A DNA stretch of 64,000 nt from Leuconostoc mesenteroides subsp. mesenteroides ATCC 8293 (lineage in GTDB: Bacteria; Bacillota; Bacilli; Lactobacillales; Lactobacillaceae): assembly GCF_000014445.1 (NCBI RefSeq), contig NC_008531.1, positions 1,613,501 to 1,677,500 on the forward strand, given 5' to 3'. A program made the position numbers and the translations under genes. Of the stretch, positions 8,631-17,800 are shown one piece after another (the first letter of the stretch is position 1; each line of letters starts with the position of its first letter). The notes below the pieces were generated by a model. That model was not told the DNA's origin. It saw nothing but the letters and a program-made list of their open reading frames with translations, and ran no database searches.

Positions 8631-8723
8631 AAAAAGCCTAACAGATGAATAAGCGAACAAAAATAACTCAGGTAATTATACTTATAGAGCGAAGAAAGTC
8701 TGTTAGGCTTAAAAATAATTATA
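8631..8723 (-). ncRNA. Candidate phage small RNA, about 80 nt
   Basis: On the minus strand a TATAAT box (8718-8723) is followed 7 nt later by a 12-bp perfect stem (8699-8710 with 8634-8645) enclosing a 53-nt loop, then a U-run (8635-8631). The predicted start and end coincide with the two stem ends. No ORF fits. No good -35 is visible. Function unknown. Confidence 0.5.
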
Positions 8724-8770
8724 CACTACTAATTTTAAAAAGTGTTTTTAAATATTTTGTAATAAAAAGA

Positions 8771-8806
8771 CCCGATAGGGGTAAAGCTTCTCGGAATGCT
8801 ATCGGG
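8771..8806 (-). terminator. Terminator of the SOS-box cargo gene
   Basis: CCCGATAG/CTATCGGG stem with a 20-nt loop, followed on the minus strand by TCTTTTT. It lies 80 bp after the stop of the 85-aa gene. Confidence 0.75.
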
Positions 8807-8886
8807 CCGCGTAATTACTTTTAATATAATTACATGATTATTTTAACCAATAAATTCTCCGAAAACAATAACTAATATTAAATCCA

Positions 8887-9144
8887 TCAAAAATCGCCAA
8901 GTTCTACATTTACGTTTGTTTCTTTCTTGATATGTTTCGCTAATTCAGGCATACGATCCTTTTCAGATTCATTATATCTACCTATTTGTTCAGAATGTGT
9001 GGCCATACCTATTTTGGCGTACTCAAAGAACACGTTTAACTGCTTGGAATATTTTTGATACACGATGCGCACCCAATACAGGGTGTTCTTCTGTTTAGTG
9101 AATCGCTTCTTGATTTCTTCGATTAGTTTGTCGTCGTAGTTCAT
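8887..9144 (-). CDS. Small cytoplasmic protein under a LexA-box promoter
   Basis: An 85-aa soluble, charged protein I do not recognise. It is rich in Lys/Glu and aromatic residues (KNTLYWVRIVYQKYSKQ, about 20-36) with no signal peptide or membrane segment. It has its own promoter with a consensus DinR/LexA box between -35 and -10 and its own terminator, so it is a monocistronic cargo gene at the phage end rather than part of the late operon. The divergent neighbours are two membrane-protein genes. SOS inducibility is inferred from the box; the activity is unknown. Confidence 0.7.
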   Translation of the reverse strand: MNYDDKLIEEIKKRFTKQKNTLYWVRIVYQKYSKQLNVFFEYAKIGMATHSEQIGRYNESEKDRMPELAKHIKKETNVNVELGDF

Positions 9145-9190
9145 AATGTCACCTCTATGACATTATACGAACACTTGTTCCTTATTGCAA
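9143..9190 (-). promoter_or_regulatory. SOS-type promoter with LexA/DinR box and overlapping 9-bp inverted repeat
   Basis: Minus strand: TTGCAA (-35, 9185-9190), 17-bp spacer, TATAAT (-10, 9162-9167). The spacer carries GAACAAGTGTTC (9169-9180), a full match to the Gram-positive LexA box GAACNNNNGTTC. A second perfect inverted repeat, ATAATGTCA/TGACATTAT (9143-9166, 6-nt centre), overlaps the -10 and runs to the start codon, enclosing the AGAGGTGA ribosome site. The transcript would begin inside this repeat, so it is more likely a DNA operator than an mRNA hairpin. Confidence 0.8.
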
Positions 9191-9257
9191 TTTTTTATTT
9201 ATAAATGAAATATAGTATAATTACCATTATATAAAGATTTATGGAGAATAATTCATC

Positions 9258-9734
9258 ATGGATGGAACTATATCGGAGACAGAAGTTCACAAAGGTTGGA
9301 ATATTTATACAGACGTATCTTATGCCTGTGATATCCTTTTTTATGCAATCGCAGGCATAACATCGATTGTAACCTTCATATTTGGTAATAAAACATTTGT
9401 AATGTTTTGCCTGATGACCATATTACCGACCACTATAATGCACATTTTTTTGTTTGGTTTCTTTCGTTATTATTACAGCAAACACAGGTTTTTTAAAATC
9501 TATGTCACGGTATTTACTATTGGATTTGTATTTTTAATGGCCGTATTAACAACAAACGCAATTAATCAAAACGTTGTATTTGATTACCTAGTTCATAATT
9601 TAGGCCAAAAAATGGTTAATAAAATATTTGAATTTATCATGCTAATTTCAATCATAGAAATCATTACCTTTAAGATGACTGTAAAATCGCTTTCAAAAGA
9701 AATAACATCTTACGTAACTGACAAAAGGGGATAA
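9258..9734 (+). CDS. Four-TM membrane protein, cargo gene
   Basis: A 158-aa protein with about four predicted membrane segments (roughly residues 22-42, 48-70, 80-100 and 122-140) and short polar ends. No family recognised. It forms a two-gene unit with the next ORF (6-bp gap). A TATAAT box at 9216-9221 lies 42 bp upstream, with a poor -35; GGAG precedes the ATG by about 10 bp. Its orientation opposite to the late operon and its place between lysis genes and attL mark it as a lysogenic-conversion or exclusion candidate. Confidence 0.7.
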   Translation: MDGTISETEVHKGWNIYTDVSYACDILFYAIAGITSIVTFIFGNKTFVMFCLMTILPTTIMHIFLFGFFRYYYSKHRFFKIYVTVFTIGFVFLMAVLTTNAINQNVVFDYLVHNLGQKMVNKIFEFIMLISIIEIITFKMTVKSLSKEITSYVTDKRG

Positions 9735-9740
9735 TAAACC

Positions 9741-10337
9741 ATGAACATGATTTTATACTATGTTATCTGTTTACCTCTTGTTTTAATTATTTCTTACATT
9801 CTATCTATATTTATGGTTACCAAAAGCTTTTTCTTTTTTATGATGACATTTGTATTAGCAATAACATCTAGAATAATAAGAAAAAAACGTATTACACTAA
9901 TACAAGACGATATGAATCGTGATGTAAATAAAATATTATCATCATTACATGATTGGACAGATGATCAAGTGATAGAATTACTTAACCAACCATCCTCTAA
10001 TCCCGAATGTGCTATAAATGCTTGGAGACAAGCAACTGATACTTCAATTAATCGTTATGAATGTTCTGAAGAAGAGGCTAAAGACATAATTAAGCTCCAA
10101 GGAACTTACAGTTTAATTAAGGCTATCAGAACCTACTCCGTCTTATTATCAACAAATTCAGAAATGCAAAACTATATTCATAGCAGCTGGGGTGAACTTA
10201 AAAAAACTTTTAGAGAAAACAAAACTAGCAAAAATGATAACAATGACATTAAAAATTTGTTCGTAAACTTTACCAAAGTTATTATAGATAGTGATATTGC
10301 AAGCAGTAAAGATTCTGCGACTAGCAAGATAAAATAA
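9741..10337 (+). CDS. Membrane-anchored protein, cargo gene
   Basis: A 198-aa protein with two N-terminal membrane segments (about residues 4-25 and 28-46), a basic RIIRKKR stop-transfer, and a 150-residue helical cytoplasmic domain with a DWTDDQVIELL segment. No known motif is seen. Second gene of the divergent cargo pair; a shared terminator separates it from the convergent holin. The pair may act together at the membrane, for example in superinfection exclusion, but that is only inferred from location. Confidence 0.7.
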   Translation: MNMILYYVICLPLVLIISYILSIFMVTKSFFFFMMTFVLAITSRIIRKKRITLIQDDMNRDVNKILSSLHDWTDDQVIELLNQPSSNPECAINAWRQATDTSINRYECSEEEAKDIIKLQGTYSLIKAIRTYSVLLSTNSEMQNYIHSSWGELKKTFRENKTSKNDNNDIKNLFVNFTKVIIDSDIASSKDSATSKIK

Positions 10338-10338
10338 A

Positions 10339-10375
10339 AAACGCCCAACTGAACATTACAGTCGGGCATTTTTTA
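10339..10375. terminator. Terminator between cargo pair and lysis genes
   Basis: GCCC-A-ACTG / CAGT-C-GGGC hairpin with an A run upstream and T run downstream; serves the convergent plus-strand cargo pair and the minus-strand holin. Confidence 0.75.
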
Positions 10376-10377
10376 AG

Positions 10378-10682
10378 TTATTCAGTTTTCTTATCTTCCG
10401 TTTTACCAAACCCGTTGGCGAAACCATCAATAATAGAGGTAATCGACTTCGTAGCCGTTTCATTCAACCCGGTTGAAGCAAAACCAGCCCATACACCTAG
10501 CACGATGTCTTGCACTAACTTTGTGTCTTTGGTGTAAAGTGATAAGCCTACTGCTACCAAGGCACCTACAATTACAGCTATTAAGGGAACAGATGATTAT
10601 TAATTTTGGTAGGTTTTAGCACCTGCACAATTAACCACACGATTACTAAAATCGCGATATTTGAATCTACATTAAATGTCAT
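10378..10682 (-). pseudogene. Holin, Hol44/A118-like, split by a frameshift
   Basis: Reading from an ATG at 10682 with a good AAGGAG site gives MTFNVDSNIAILVIVW and ends at TAA 10581-10583 after 33 residues. One base back, the frame continues LIAVIVGALVAVGLS to the stop at 10378, giving a full-length holin of about 101 aa with two hydrophobic segments and a charged tail. The shift lies in a CCC run (codons TTC CCT TAA). Either one C was lost (mutation or sequencing error) or the tRNA slips by -1 on CCCT next to the stop. It sits between endolysin and the cargo terminator, as expected for a holin. Confidence 0.65.
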
Positions 10683-10691
10683 TATTTCTCC

Positions 10692-11783
10692 TTATTTGAT
10701 TGTGGCAAACGCCTTCATCATGCTGACTGGTTCGCCGCCAATTTCAACATTGATAGTTGTTGCTGTTTGACTAATCACTTTGTACTTACCGTTCAAAGTG
10801 AAGTACTCCATACGTCCGTTGTTGCCTTGAATATATTGATTACTCAACTTATTACCATATTTATCAGTCAATGTCATAGCTGAAATAGGAATATAGTTGT
10901 TGTAATCAATAGGCTTGATACTCATATCAATGTTGACACCGTACATTTTGTTATTGTACTTAGTCCAGTAATCAGCAACATATACACCACTGAAGGTTGC
11001 GTATTGTGTCTTAGCTGGTGTACTTGGCGTGTTAGTTGATTGACTTGGCTTAGAAGCAACTTGCTCAGCTGGCTTGTTGTTATCCAATGAACCAACCACC
11101 ATGACGTTGCCGTCAACTCCGTAGTGATTATCAGCGTATTGCCAAATCTTCACGTTGGAATAGTTAGGGAAATATTGCATAGGTGGTGTTGCTTGATGTG
11201 CTGTAGTTAAGTACCAAGCTAACCACAAAGCGTTAGGATAACGAGCGTTAATACGACTTAAATCAACGTATGAGTTCACATAGCTAGTGTAGCTATAAAA
11301 CATAGGCTTATACCCAGAGGCGTAAATCTGATCCATGAACGCTAGAATAGCCGTTGTATTATTGGCCTTGTTTGCACCAGCGCCTGCTTCATAATCCATT
11401 GCGATGTATGAACCTTTGGCTAGCCCTGCATTTTGTGCATCTTGAACGGCTAACTGAGCTGAATAAGTAGCTTCACTCACCGAGTCACCTACTTGTGCCC
11501 AGAAGTAACCGCCTGTTTGCATACCAACTGCATCAGCGTTGTGAATCTGTGCGTAGGCTTTCGGGTTACTATAATGAGCACCCTCACCGCCACCTCGTCC
11601 ACCTAGCTTAACCATAGTAAAGTTATCGCCAACTTGCTTAAACGAATTGAAATAATTTGCTGTATCACCTTGATAACTGGCAACATCAATGCCATTAGTA
11701 TTAGCTGACACGCCTGTGATCATTGCACCAAAAAAGGCAACCGCTCCGATTGAAGCGACTACCCATCGTTTTAATTTATTCAA
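10692..11783 (-). CDS. Endolysin, GH25 muramidase with signal peptide
   Basis: A 363-aa lysin. Residues 1-28 form a Sec signal peptide (KLKRW, then a hydrophobic core, cleavage near VSA-NT). A GH25 lysozyme domain follows (about 30-210) with the catalytic carboxylates in GIDVASYQGD and AMDYEAG. A Ser/Thr/Pro-rich linker (about 235-260) leads to a C-terminal domain of about 105 residues, probably for wall binding. Start codon is TTG with GGGAGG upstream. Secreted endolysins of this type are known from Oenococcus phage fOg44, where the holin sets timing rather than export. Confidence 0.92.
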   Translation of the reverse strand: MNKLKRWVVASIGAVAFFGAMITGVSANTNGIDVASYQGDTANYFNSFKQVGDNFTMVKLGGRGGGEGAHYSNPKAYAQIHNADAVGMQTGGYFWAQVGDSVSEATYSAQLAVQDAQNAGLAKGSYIAMDYEAGAGANKANNTTAILAFMDQIYASGYKPMFYSYTSYVNSYVDLSRINARYPNALWLAWYLTTAHQATPPMQYFPNYSNVKIWQYADNHYGVDGNVMVVGSLDNNKPAEQVASKPSQSTNTPSTPAKTQYATFSGVYVADYWTKYNNKMYGVNIDMSIKPIDYNNYIPISAMTLTDKYGNKLSNQYIQGNNGRMEYFTLNGKYKVISQTATTINVEIGGEPVSMMKAFATIK

Positions 11784-11786
11784 TTT

Positions 11787-12011
11787 TCAAACCTCCCATT
11801 TATCGTGTTTCCACGTTTCCAATTTAGTAAGCCGTATCTCATGGTTGTCCGTGATACTGTTAGATATTTTTAGCTCGTCTTTTAAGCTAGCGATATCCGT
11901 TCTCAATCCATTAATTGAGTTCACAATGGTATTCTTCAATACCCACCACAAACCACCCAGAAGAATAGACCCCACACTTAGCCAACTCAACAAATCATGT
12001 GGCATTTGCAT
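11787..12011 (-). CDS. Small membrane/coiled-coil lysis-module protein (XhlA-like)
   Basis: A 74-aa protein with one membrane segment (about residues 8-28) and a helical heptad-like remainder ending in RLTKLETWKHDKWEV. Size, layout and position just before the endolysin resemble haemolysin XhlA-type holin-associated proteins, though with the TM at the N-terminus. Its stop lies in the endolysin ribosome site. Confidence 0.6.
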   Translation of the reverse strand: MQMPHDLLSWLSVGSILLGGLWWVLKNTIVNSINGLRTDIASLKDELKISNSITDNHEIRLTKLETWKHDKWEV

Positions 12012-12028
12012 TTATTCACCTCCTTTCT

Positions 12029-12835
12029 TTAACGACCTACTGGCAATGGATAGCTCATAGAACCAACCAAATTACCACAATGATTATCTACAACCCTTAC
12101 CCATAATGTAGTTGTGTCATTCACATAACTGATAACAGGGTAGATTGAAGTAGCACCAATATCACTAGAAGCTGATGCAATTTCCACGTCTGGGCGTAGG
12201 CTCCATGGAACGCGCCCTATTTGATTACCATTGTTTGCCTTAGATACGTCTACTCCACGCCATCTAAGGAACATAACATTGTCCCTTACACGATATTGAG
12301 CGTAACAAGGGGCACCATTATCAGACCACAATTTTGAGCCAGTACTAGCAATATCAAGGTTTAGCCATCCGCTGTCATTCAACATTGGGTTATGTTGTGT
12401 AACTGTTCCTGATGTAGCAGTAGTACTGAATGTAGCTAATGGTAATTCATAAATAAAGCCACCATTGTTAAGGTCTTCTTGTACTAAATCACCTGTTACA
12501 GCACTAGGATATACTTGATTAATTGTTGGGTAATAGTTTGGTTGCCCTGCTTGTCCTTGTACCGTGTTAGCCTTTGATAGGTCAACAACGATGCAAAGAT
12601 TACCGTTTGAGTTGGCTGGTAGTGTGATTTGTGTAGGACTTGTAACCTCTACTAAGCGCCCCAGAACGATTACTTGCCCTGTATCAACGGTTGCTGTTAG
12701 TCCATTGACTGTTATTTTTAATTCCTTACCTCTTTTTAATACTCCTGAAGTATCACCACCTAAAGCTGATTGTGCTGATGCCACTTCGCGCGGTGTGACA
12801 AAAGCACGATCACTGGTATACATTGTTATGGCCAT
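12029..12835 (-). CDS. Tail tip / receptor-binding-type protein
   Basis: A 268-aa protein with an N-terminal domain typical of phage appendage proteins (GVLKRGKELKITVNGLTATV then GQVIVLGRLVEV) and a beta-rich C-terminal part. Its position at the end of the tail module suggests a receptor-binding or accessory fibre protein. GGAGG ribosome site present. Confidence 0.6.
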   Translation of the reverse strand: MAITMYTSDRAFVTPREVASAQSALGGDTSGVLKRGKELKITVNGLTATVDTGQVIVLGRLVEVTSPTQITLPANSNGNLCIVVDLSKANTVQGQAGQPNYYPTINQVYPSAVTGDLVQEDLNNGGFIYELPLATFSTTATSGTVTQHNPMLNDSGWLNLDIASTGSKLWSDNGAPCYAQYRVRDNVMFLRWRGVDVSKANNGNQIGRVPWSLRPDVEIASASSDIGATSIYPVISYVNDTTTLWVRVVDNHCGNLVGSMSYPLPVGR

Positions 12836-12846
12836 TACTATTCCTC

Positions 12847-13938
12847 CTAATTTGTGGTGCTAAACAAGTCATTTCGTCCAAAGCGTAGATTACCAAAGGT
12901 AAGATTAACTACTTCTGAACTACTGTCGATACTGTAAGCTGTAAGAACTGACTTATATTGTGTGTTATCGTAATAAATATTTGATTTTAGCCCTAGCTTT
13001 ACTTTTTCTAAGGGTAGGAAGTTGTTTCCTAGTTGTGCACTAAATTGAATACTATGAGAGTAAGTGTTTGCTGATAAATTACTTTGTGCTATTGAGTCGT
13101 AAGTAGGGTTATCAGTCGCTGTTTTATCAAATAAATATATCTGTACCTGTGTTGGTTTAGCAACGCTATCTGTAAGGCTCTTACTTATAGAACCATCTTT
13201 AGTGAGCCAATAGCGTGATAATACTGTAGGGCTTTCCATGTCTGTCGACGCCTGGTCTACGATCCAAAGCTCGTTATTGTAATTTCGTAGGTTTCTTGAA
13301 TCACTAACTACCCAATTATTGAAATCATAGACATCATTTTTAAAATTCCAGGTGTCTGTTGCCTGATGAAAGTCAATTTTTGGATAATAAAAAGGCACCT
13401 CGTTTGAGATGTCTTGCCCTATTCCTGTTATTTCAAACACTGTATTATGTAGTTTGAATCCACGTATTAAGTAGTCTATAAAATTGCTTGTACTAATTCC
13501 ATCTGATGAGGTTACTTGAAAGGCTGTGTTAGTCGAGTTGGTAAGCCCCTTATTGAGTAAGTTAGTGCCTATATTAGAGTTAATATAGTTGTTTATTAGC
13601 TTTAATATATGAGATTCATAGCTATTACCACTCTTGCTACCCACAATAATGTCACCGTTAAGTAGATTCCAAATATAATTAGCACTTAGGGTCATAAGAT
13701 TACTAGAATCATCTACATCTACTGTGATTATCTGCCCGTAGTACATTAATGTTGCGCTATTATTTGGTCTAACAGCCACATAATCACCTTTCATAATGTT
13801 AGTGTTCTTATCAATCGTGAATGAACTGGTAGCATTACTTAAGGCATCCATCTGAATATCATAGCTGAATAACTTATAGGTACCTTTTATAACTAATTTA
13901 GCACTATCAAACACTGTAATATCAAGCGCCAAACTCAT
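12847..13938 (-). CDS. Tail/baseplate protein
   Basis: A 363-aa beta-rich protein without a known catalytic motif. The N-terminal SAKLVIKGTYKLFSYDIQM and the GDYVAVRP-YYGQI strand pair resemble hub/baseplate proteins of Gram-positive siphophages (ReqiPepy6 gp37-like). It overlaps the previous gene by 4 bp (ATGA). Confidence 0.55.
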   Translation of the reverse strand: MSLALDITVFDSAKLVIKGTYKLFSYDIQMDALSNATSSFTIDKNTNIMKGDYVAVRPNNSATLMYYGQIITVDVDDSSNLMTLSANYIWNLLNGDIIVGSKSGNSYESHILKLINNYINSNIGTNLLNKGLTNSTNTAFQVTSSDGISTSNFIDYLIRGFKLHNTVFEITGIGQDISNEVPFYYPKIDFHQATDTWNFKNDVYDFNNWVVSDSRNLRNYNNELWIVDQASTDMESPTVLSRYWLTKDGSISKSLTDSVAKPTQVQIYLFDKTATDNPTYDSIAQSNLSANTYSHSIQFSAQLGNNFLPLEKVKLGLKSNIYYDNTQYKSVLTAYSIDSSSEVVNLTFGNLRFGRNDLFSTTN

Positions 13939-14360
13939 ACTATCAGCCTCTCTTCTTTGAAAGTTACGTCCAGTTGAGCATTTTCATCTAAATAAGCTAA
14001 TAGAGTTGATGTACCTTCTGGCACTCTTAGATAGTTGTTAACTGAAAAGTCTGCTAATTGACTAACATCACTGAACGTGCCATCTGTGTTATACACTCTT
14101 GCGTACTGGTCTTCTGGATAAGAACTAACGATTAACCTCTGGTTATCAGCCAAGTACAAGCTAAATTTAGCTTTACCAACCACTGCACCATCTTGGATAA
14201 TCTGCCATTCTGGGTAGATGTTACATCTACCTGTGATAGTTATCAAGGATGGGCTACCTGATTGAACGCCATAATATTCACTGTTGTTGTCTAACGTGAT
14301 CGCTTTTTCACGCCCCGTTACATTGCTTTCAATGTAAACAAATCCATATTTAGTAGCCAT
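13935..14360 (-). CDS. Small tail/baseplate protein
   Basis: A 141-aa beta-rich protein in the tail operon, translationally coupled to the next gene (4-bp overlap). No family recognised; role inferred from context only. Confidence 0.55.
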   Translation of the reverse strand: MATKYGFVYIESNVTGREKAITLDNNSEYYGVQSGSPSLITITGRCNIYPEWQIIQDGAVVGKAKFSLYLADNQRLIVSSYPEDQYARVYNTDGTFSDVSQLADFSVNNYLRVPEGTSTLLAYLDENAQLDVTFKEERLIV

Positions 14361-14409
14361 TTAAACCTCCTATTCATATCAAATATGTACACCCAAAAAG
14401 GGTATTGTA

Positions 14410-14643
14410 TTATCCTGCTGTTGTTGTAGATGTTTGAGCATCTTCCACTTCATAAACCGCATTATCGAAATCAGTCTTATCTTTGCGCACTTGTAACTTA
14501 TTAGCTTCATACAAATCTTGATTCTGGATTGTCATGTTGCTTGATGTTCCTGAATCTGAAACATTAGCGCTAAAGTAAGCAATTGCTTGACCATCTGTTG
14601 TTTGTGAAGTTGCGTTGATTGATACACTTTTATTAATTGTCAT
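14410..14643 (-). CDS. Small tail-module protein
   Basis: A 77-aa Ser/Thr-rich protein beginning MTINKSVSINATSQ, resembling one strand-rich domain. Start overlaps the stop of the preceding 48-codon gene (TAATG). Function unknown. Confidence 0.55.
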   Translation of the reverse strand: MTINKSVSINATSQTTDGQAIAYFSANVSDSGTSSNMTIQNQDLYEANKLQVRKDKTDFDNAVYEVEDAQTSTTTAG

Positions 14644-14789
14644 TATTTAATTTCCTCTTCTTGTTCTGACTGTGCTTGTTCTTTTGCTTGATATTGCGCT
14701 ACAACTGACTGTAACTGTGCGTTAACGTAAGTTAGATTAGTCAGTTGTTGCAGTAAATTGTTAATTACGTCTTCCTGTCTTGGTTGCAT
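14643..14789 (-). CDS. 48-aa coiled-coil tail-module protein
   Basis: A short ORF beginning MQPRQEDVINNLLQQ, all helical and ending in an acidic QSEQEEEIK tail. It has an AGAGGT ribosome site and a TAATG overlap with the next gene. It may be a small trimerising or XkdX-like protein, which often lies at this place in tail operons. Confidence 0.6.
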   Translation of the reverse strand: MQPRQEDVINNLLQQLTNLTYVNAQLQSVVAQYQAKEQAQSEQEEEIK

Positions 14790-14801
14790 TTTTTACCTCT
14801 C

Positions 14802-17800
14802 TTACAACATGCTTAATTTGTTTAACATTGTGTACAAACTATAACTTTTACCTTTGACATAAAACAGAACATCATTTGTGTCATCAGTACCAAAACCAGC
14901 CTGTGATGGTGTATCAAAGAAGCCAAACCATTTATGCCCGTTTGATAATGTTGCTCCTTGGATATGCAACGCTCTTCTATCTGTAGAACTAAATTGTTGT
15001 GCTACGTCAAAACCACCCTCAAAGTAAGTTGGTTGGTGCCACGTCATGATGTCTTCAACATGCCACCCTGCTTTACGTCCCTTATATCCTGCTACTAGGC
15101 TAGAATCCCATGACATTTTCATATCATAAGTACCTACACTGTTAGTTACACCGAAACCAATACCATCGCCACCTCTAATGGTGTTAGAACTGTCTGAGTT
15201 TAAGTCATAGTCTGAATCTCCTGGCTTAGATGTATGCCATCCAGCTAGTTTAATCATTAGATAGTCTACGTTGTCATGCTCTGGCATTGTTTCATGTCGG
15301 AATGTACCTAGATACTCATTTGATGAGCTAATCAATTCAATCTGCCCGTTTAGGACGTTTGTAGTACCTAAAGCACCATCTAACACTAATCCATCTTGAT
15401 TAAATTGAGCTGTACTACCTTGTGATGTACTAATAGTCATGCCTATTGGGCTAATCTTCACTGACTGATATAACCCATTCCAGTTTGACTGGATGAAATT
15501 AGAAACATTACCAGTTAACTTAGCCACGTCTAGGGTAGCTATTTTAGCGCTGGTAATTGTTGCATCACCAATCTGTGCGCTACCTATAGCACCGTTTGCA
15601 ATCATTGCTGAATTAATCCACGCTGTACCCTTAATCTGGGTATTAGGGCTATCAATCGTCACATTCTTGCTAATAAGGCTCATTTGAGATGCATTACCAA
15701 CAATCCCACTGATAATTTTGCTGATATTATCAGTGATGCCGATGCTCCAATTATCTTTAAAAAGTGACAATACTGTAGAACTGCTAGATGTGCCATATGT
15801 TGGTGTGTATGGTGAGGCTTTAGCCCCTGTGTTCAAAGATGGTCTAGTAATATAATCAGTAGCATTGGCTGATGAGTGGGCAATAATAACAGAAACATAG
15901 GCGGTGTTAGCTGGCGCTACTTTGTTTTCAACTACATATTTTTGAATTCCTTTGTACGATGTTCCGTCAATGATGTTTCCTGCACTGGCTGTTGATAGCA
16001 ATTTCTTGCTAGAATCCCAGAAGCCAATTCTGTAATCCAATGCCGTTGAAACAGTCGGTGCCGGAGCACGTCCAGCTACTATAGAAGCACTGAATACTTT
16101 TCCAGCACTAGCAGTAACTAATGCGCTTGTGTACCATGTGCCTACTGCATACGATATTATCCTAGAACCATTTACAACTGGCCAATCTGCAAAACCACTA
16201 GCCTTAGGGGCGTTCCAGGCTACACCTGCTGTAGAACCAACAGCCTCACCGTTTGATAATGAATACCATGTACCATTTAATGGGTCGAACTCTGAATTAA
16301 CTACCATATTAGTTGATTCAACCTGTGCCAAGATACCACTAGCTGTTTGAGATATAGTTGAATTTAGTCCGTTGACTGCACTTGTGATAGAACTTTGTGT
16401 AAAGTCTTTTGAGCTTTGCAAAGTGTTTGCATCACCCTTAGTCCTATCAGTTATTTCTGTCTTAATTTGGTTAGCTGTTTGAGTAACAGAACTCTGTAAA
16501 CCACTAATATTGTTAGTTGCTGTTGAAAGTGTACCCTCTGCTGTGGTTACTCTCTTAGTGACTGAATCAATGTTAGTACCTTGTTTAGATACTGTGTCCG
16601 TTATTCCATCTATCGTTACTTGCTGTACAGCTACCTTGTCATTGCTGTTATATGCCCCTGGCACATAATCACCAACTGTAGAATCGAATACCACCATAAA
16701 GCGTGACATTAATTGCTTAACGCCCTCTCTAGATTCCATTGATATTCTCATTGTTACAGCGGTATCTGGAACTTTAATATTAGTCAATGATGGTAGTGTC
16801 ATGTAATCCCATTGATTAGTAACCTTACCCTTAGACCAATTAACATATAAGCCACCGTTTGTAATGTCTTTACCGTTTTTATCCCAGAATGTAATCCACA
16901 TATTTGTGTAAGTTCCATAGGTTAGTGTCTTTACATACCAACTCATAGTTACTGATGTACCGCCTGTAACGGGCACGTACTGTATTAACCTGGCATAAAA
17001 TTGTGATGCCTGGTCTGTAGTATCAAATAGCACTGCATTTGATGATGAGTAGCCTTGCCCTGGTAAAGCAGTAACATGTGAACTATCTACAGCATTCTTT
17101 ATAGGGTCTGAGCTTGAACCTAAGGTAGAGCCATACCAGCCAGACATATCAGGATTAAACTCTGTGTTAGCCAACTGGTTAACTTGACCCATAGAATTTA
17201 TCTTAGTTTGAATGCTAGATACTTGACTAGTGATTGAATCAGCGTTTACCTTAACCTGTGCAATTTGAGCATTATAATCAGTTTTAGCTGAATTTAAATC
17301 CGCCATAGTAGCTCTTAGAGTAATATCTTTAGTGTTTTGTGCTATAGATGTTTCTGTAGCTTTAACACGATTATCATTGCTAGTCTTATAGTTTCCTATG
17401 GTTGTTACAGCGCTATCAGCCGTTTGTTGTGCCTTAGATACTGATGTACTTAAATCACCAGTTTTCTTATCATAGTCTGATTGACTAACCTTAGTAGTTA
17501 CGTCCTTGGCTGTCTGTGTAATATCAGATTGTGCCTTAGTTATACGCCCATCTGCGTTAATCTTATAATTGTTTAATGCAGTTGTTGCTTGGTCTGCTGT
17601 TAGCTGTGCTTTAGCAGTTGCACTATCTACGTCCTCTGGAGCTGGAGTCCAATCAGTTGGTATGTTTCCAGATTCCAACTTAGGTAATTTAATGTATACA
17701 TCCAAAGCTGTGTTAAGACTATTAAAATAGATAATAACTGGATTACTTCCATTAGCCACACCATTTGATGATATTCTAGTCCAATCACTTGGGACATTTC

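Larger units (their letters stand above)
8332..8886. other. Non-coding phage end (555 bp)
   Basis: No gene of more than 10 codons is convincing here. It holds the replacement rnjA terminator, three integrase arm-type repeats, a bidirectional terminator, the structured mini-ORF element, the candidate small RNA and the cargo-gene terminator listed separately. Confidence 0.7.
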
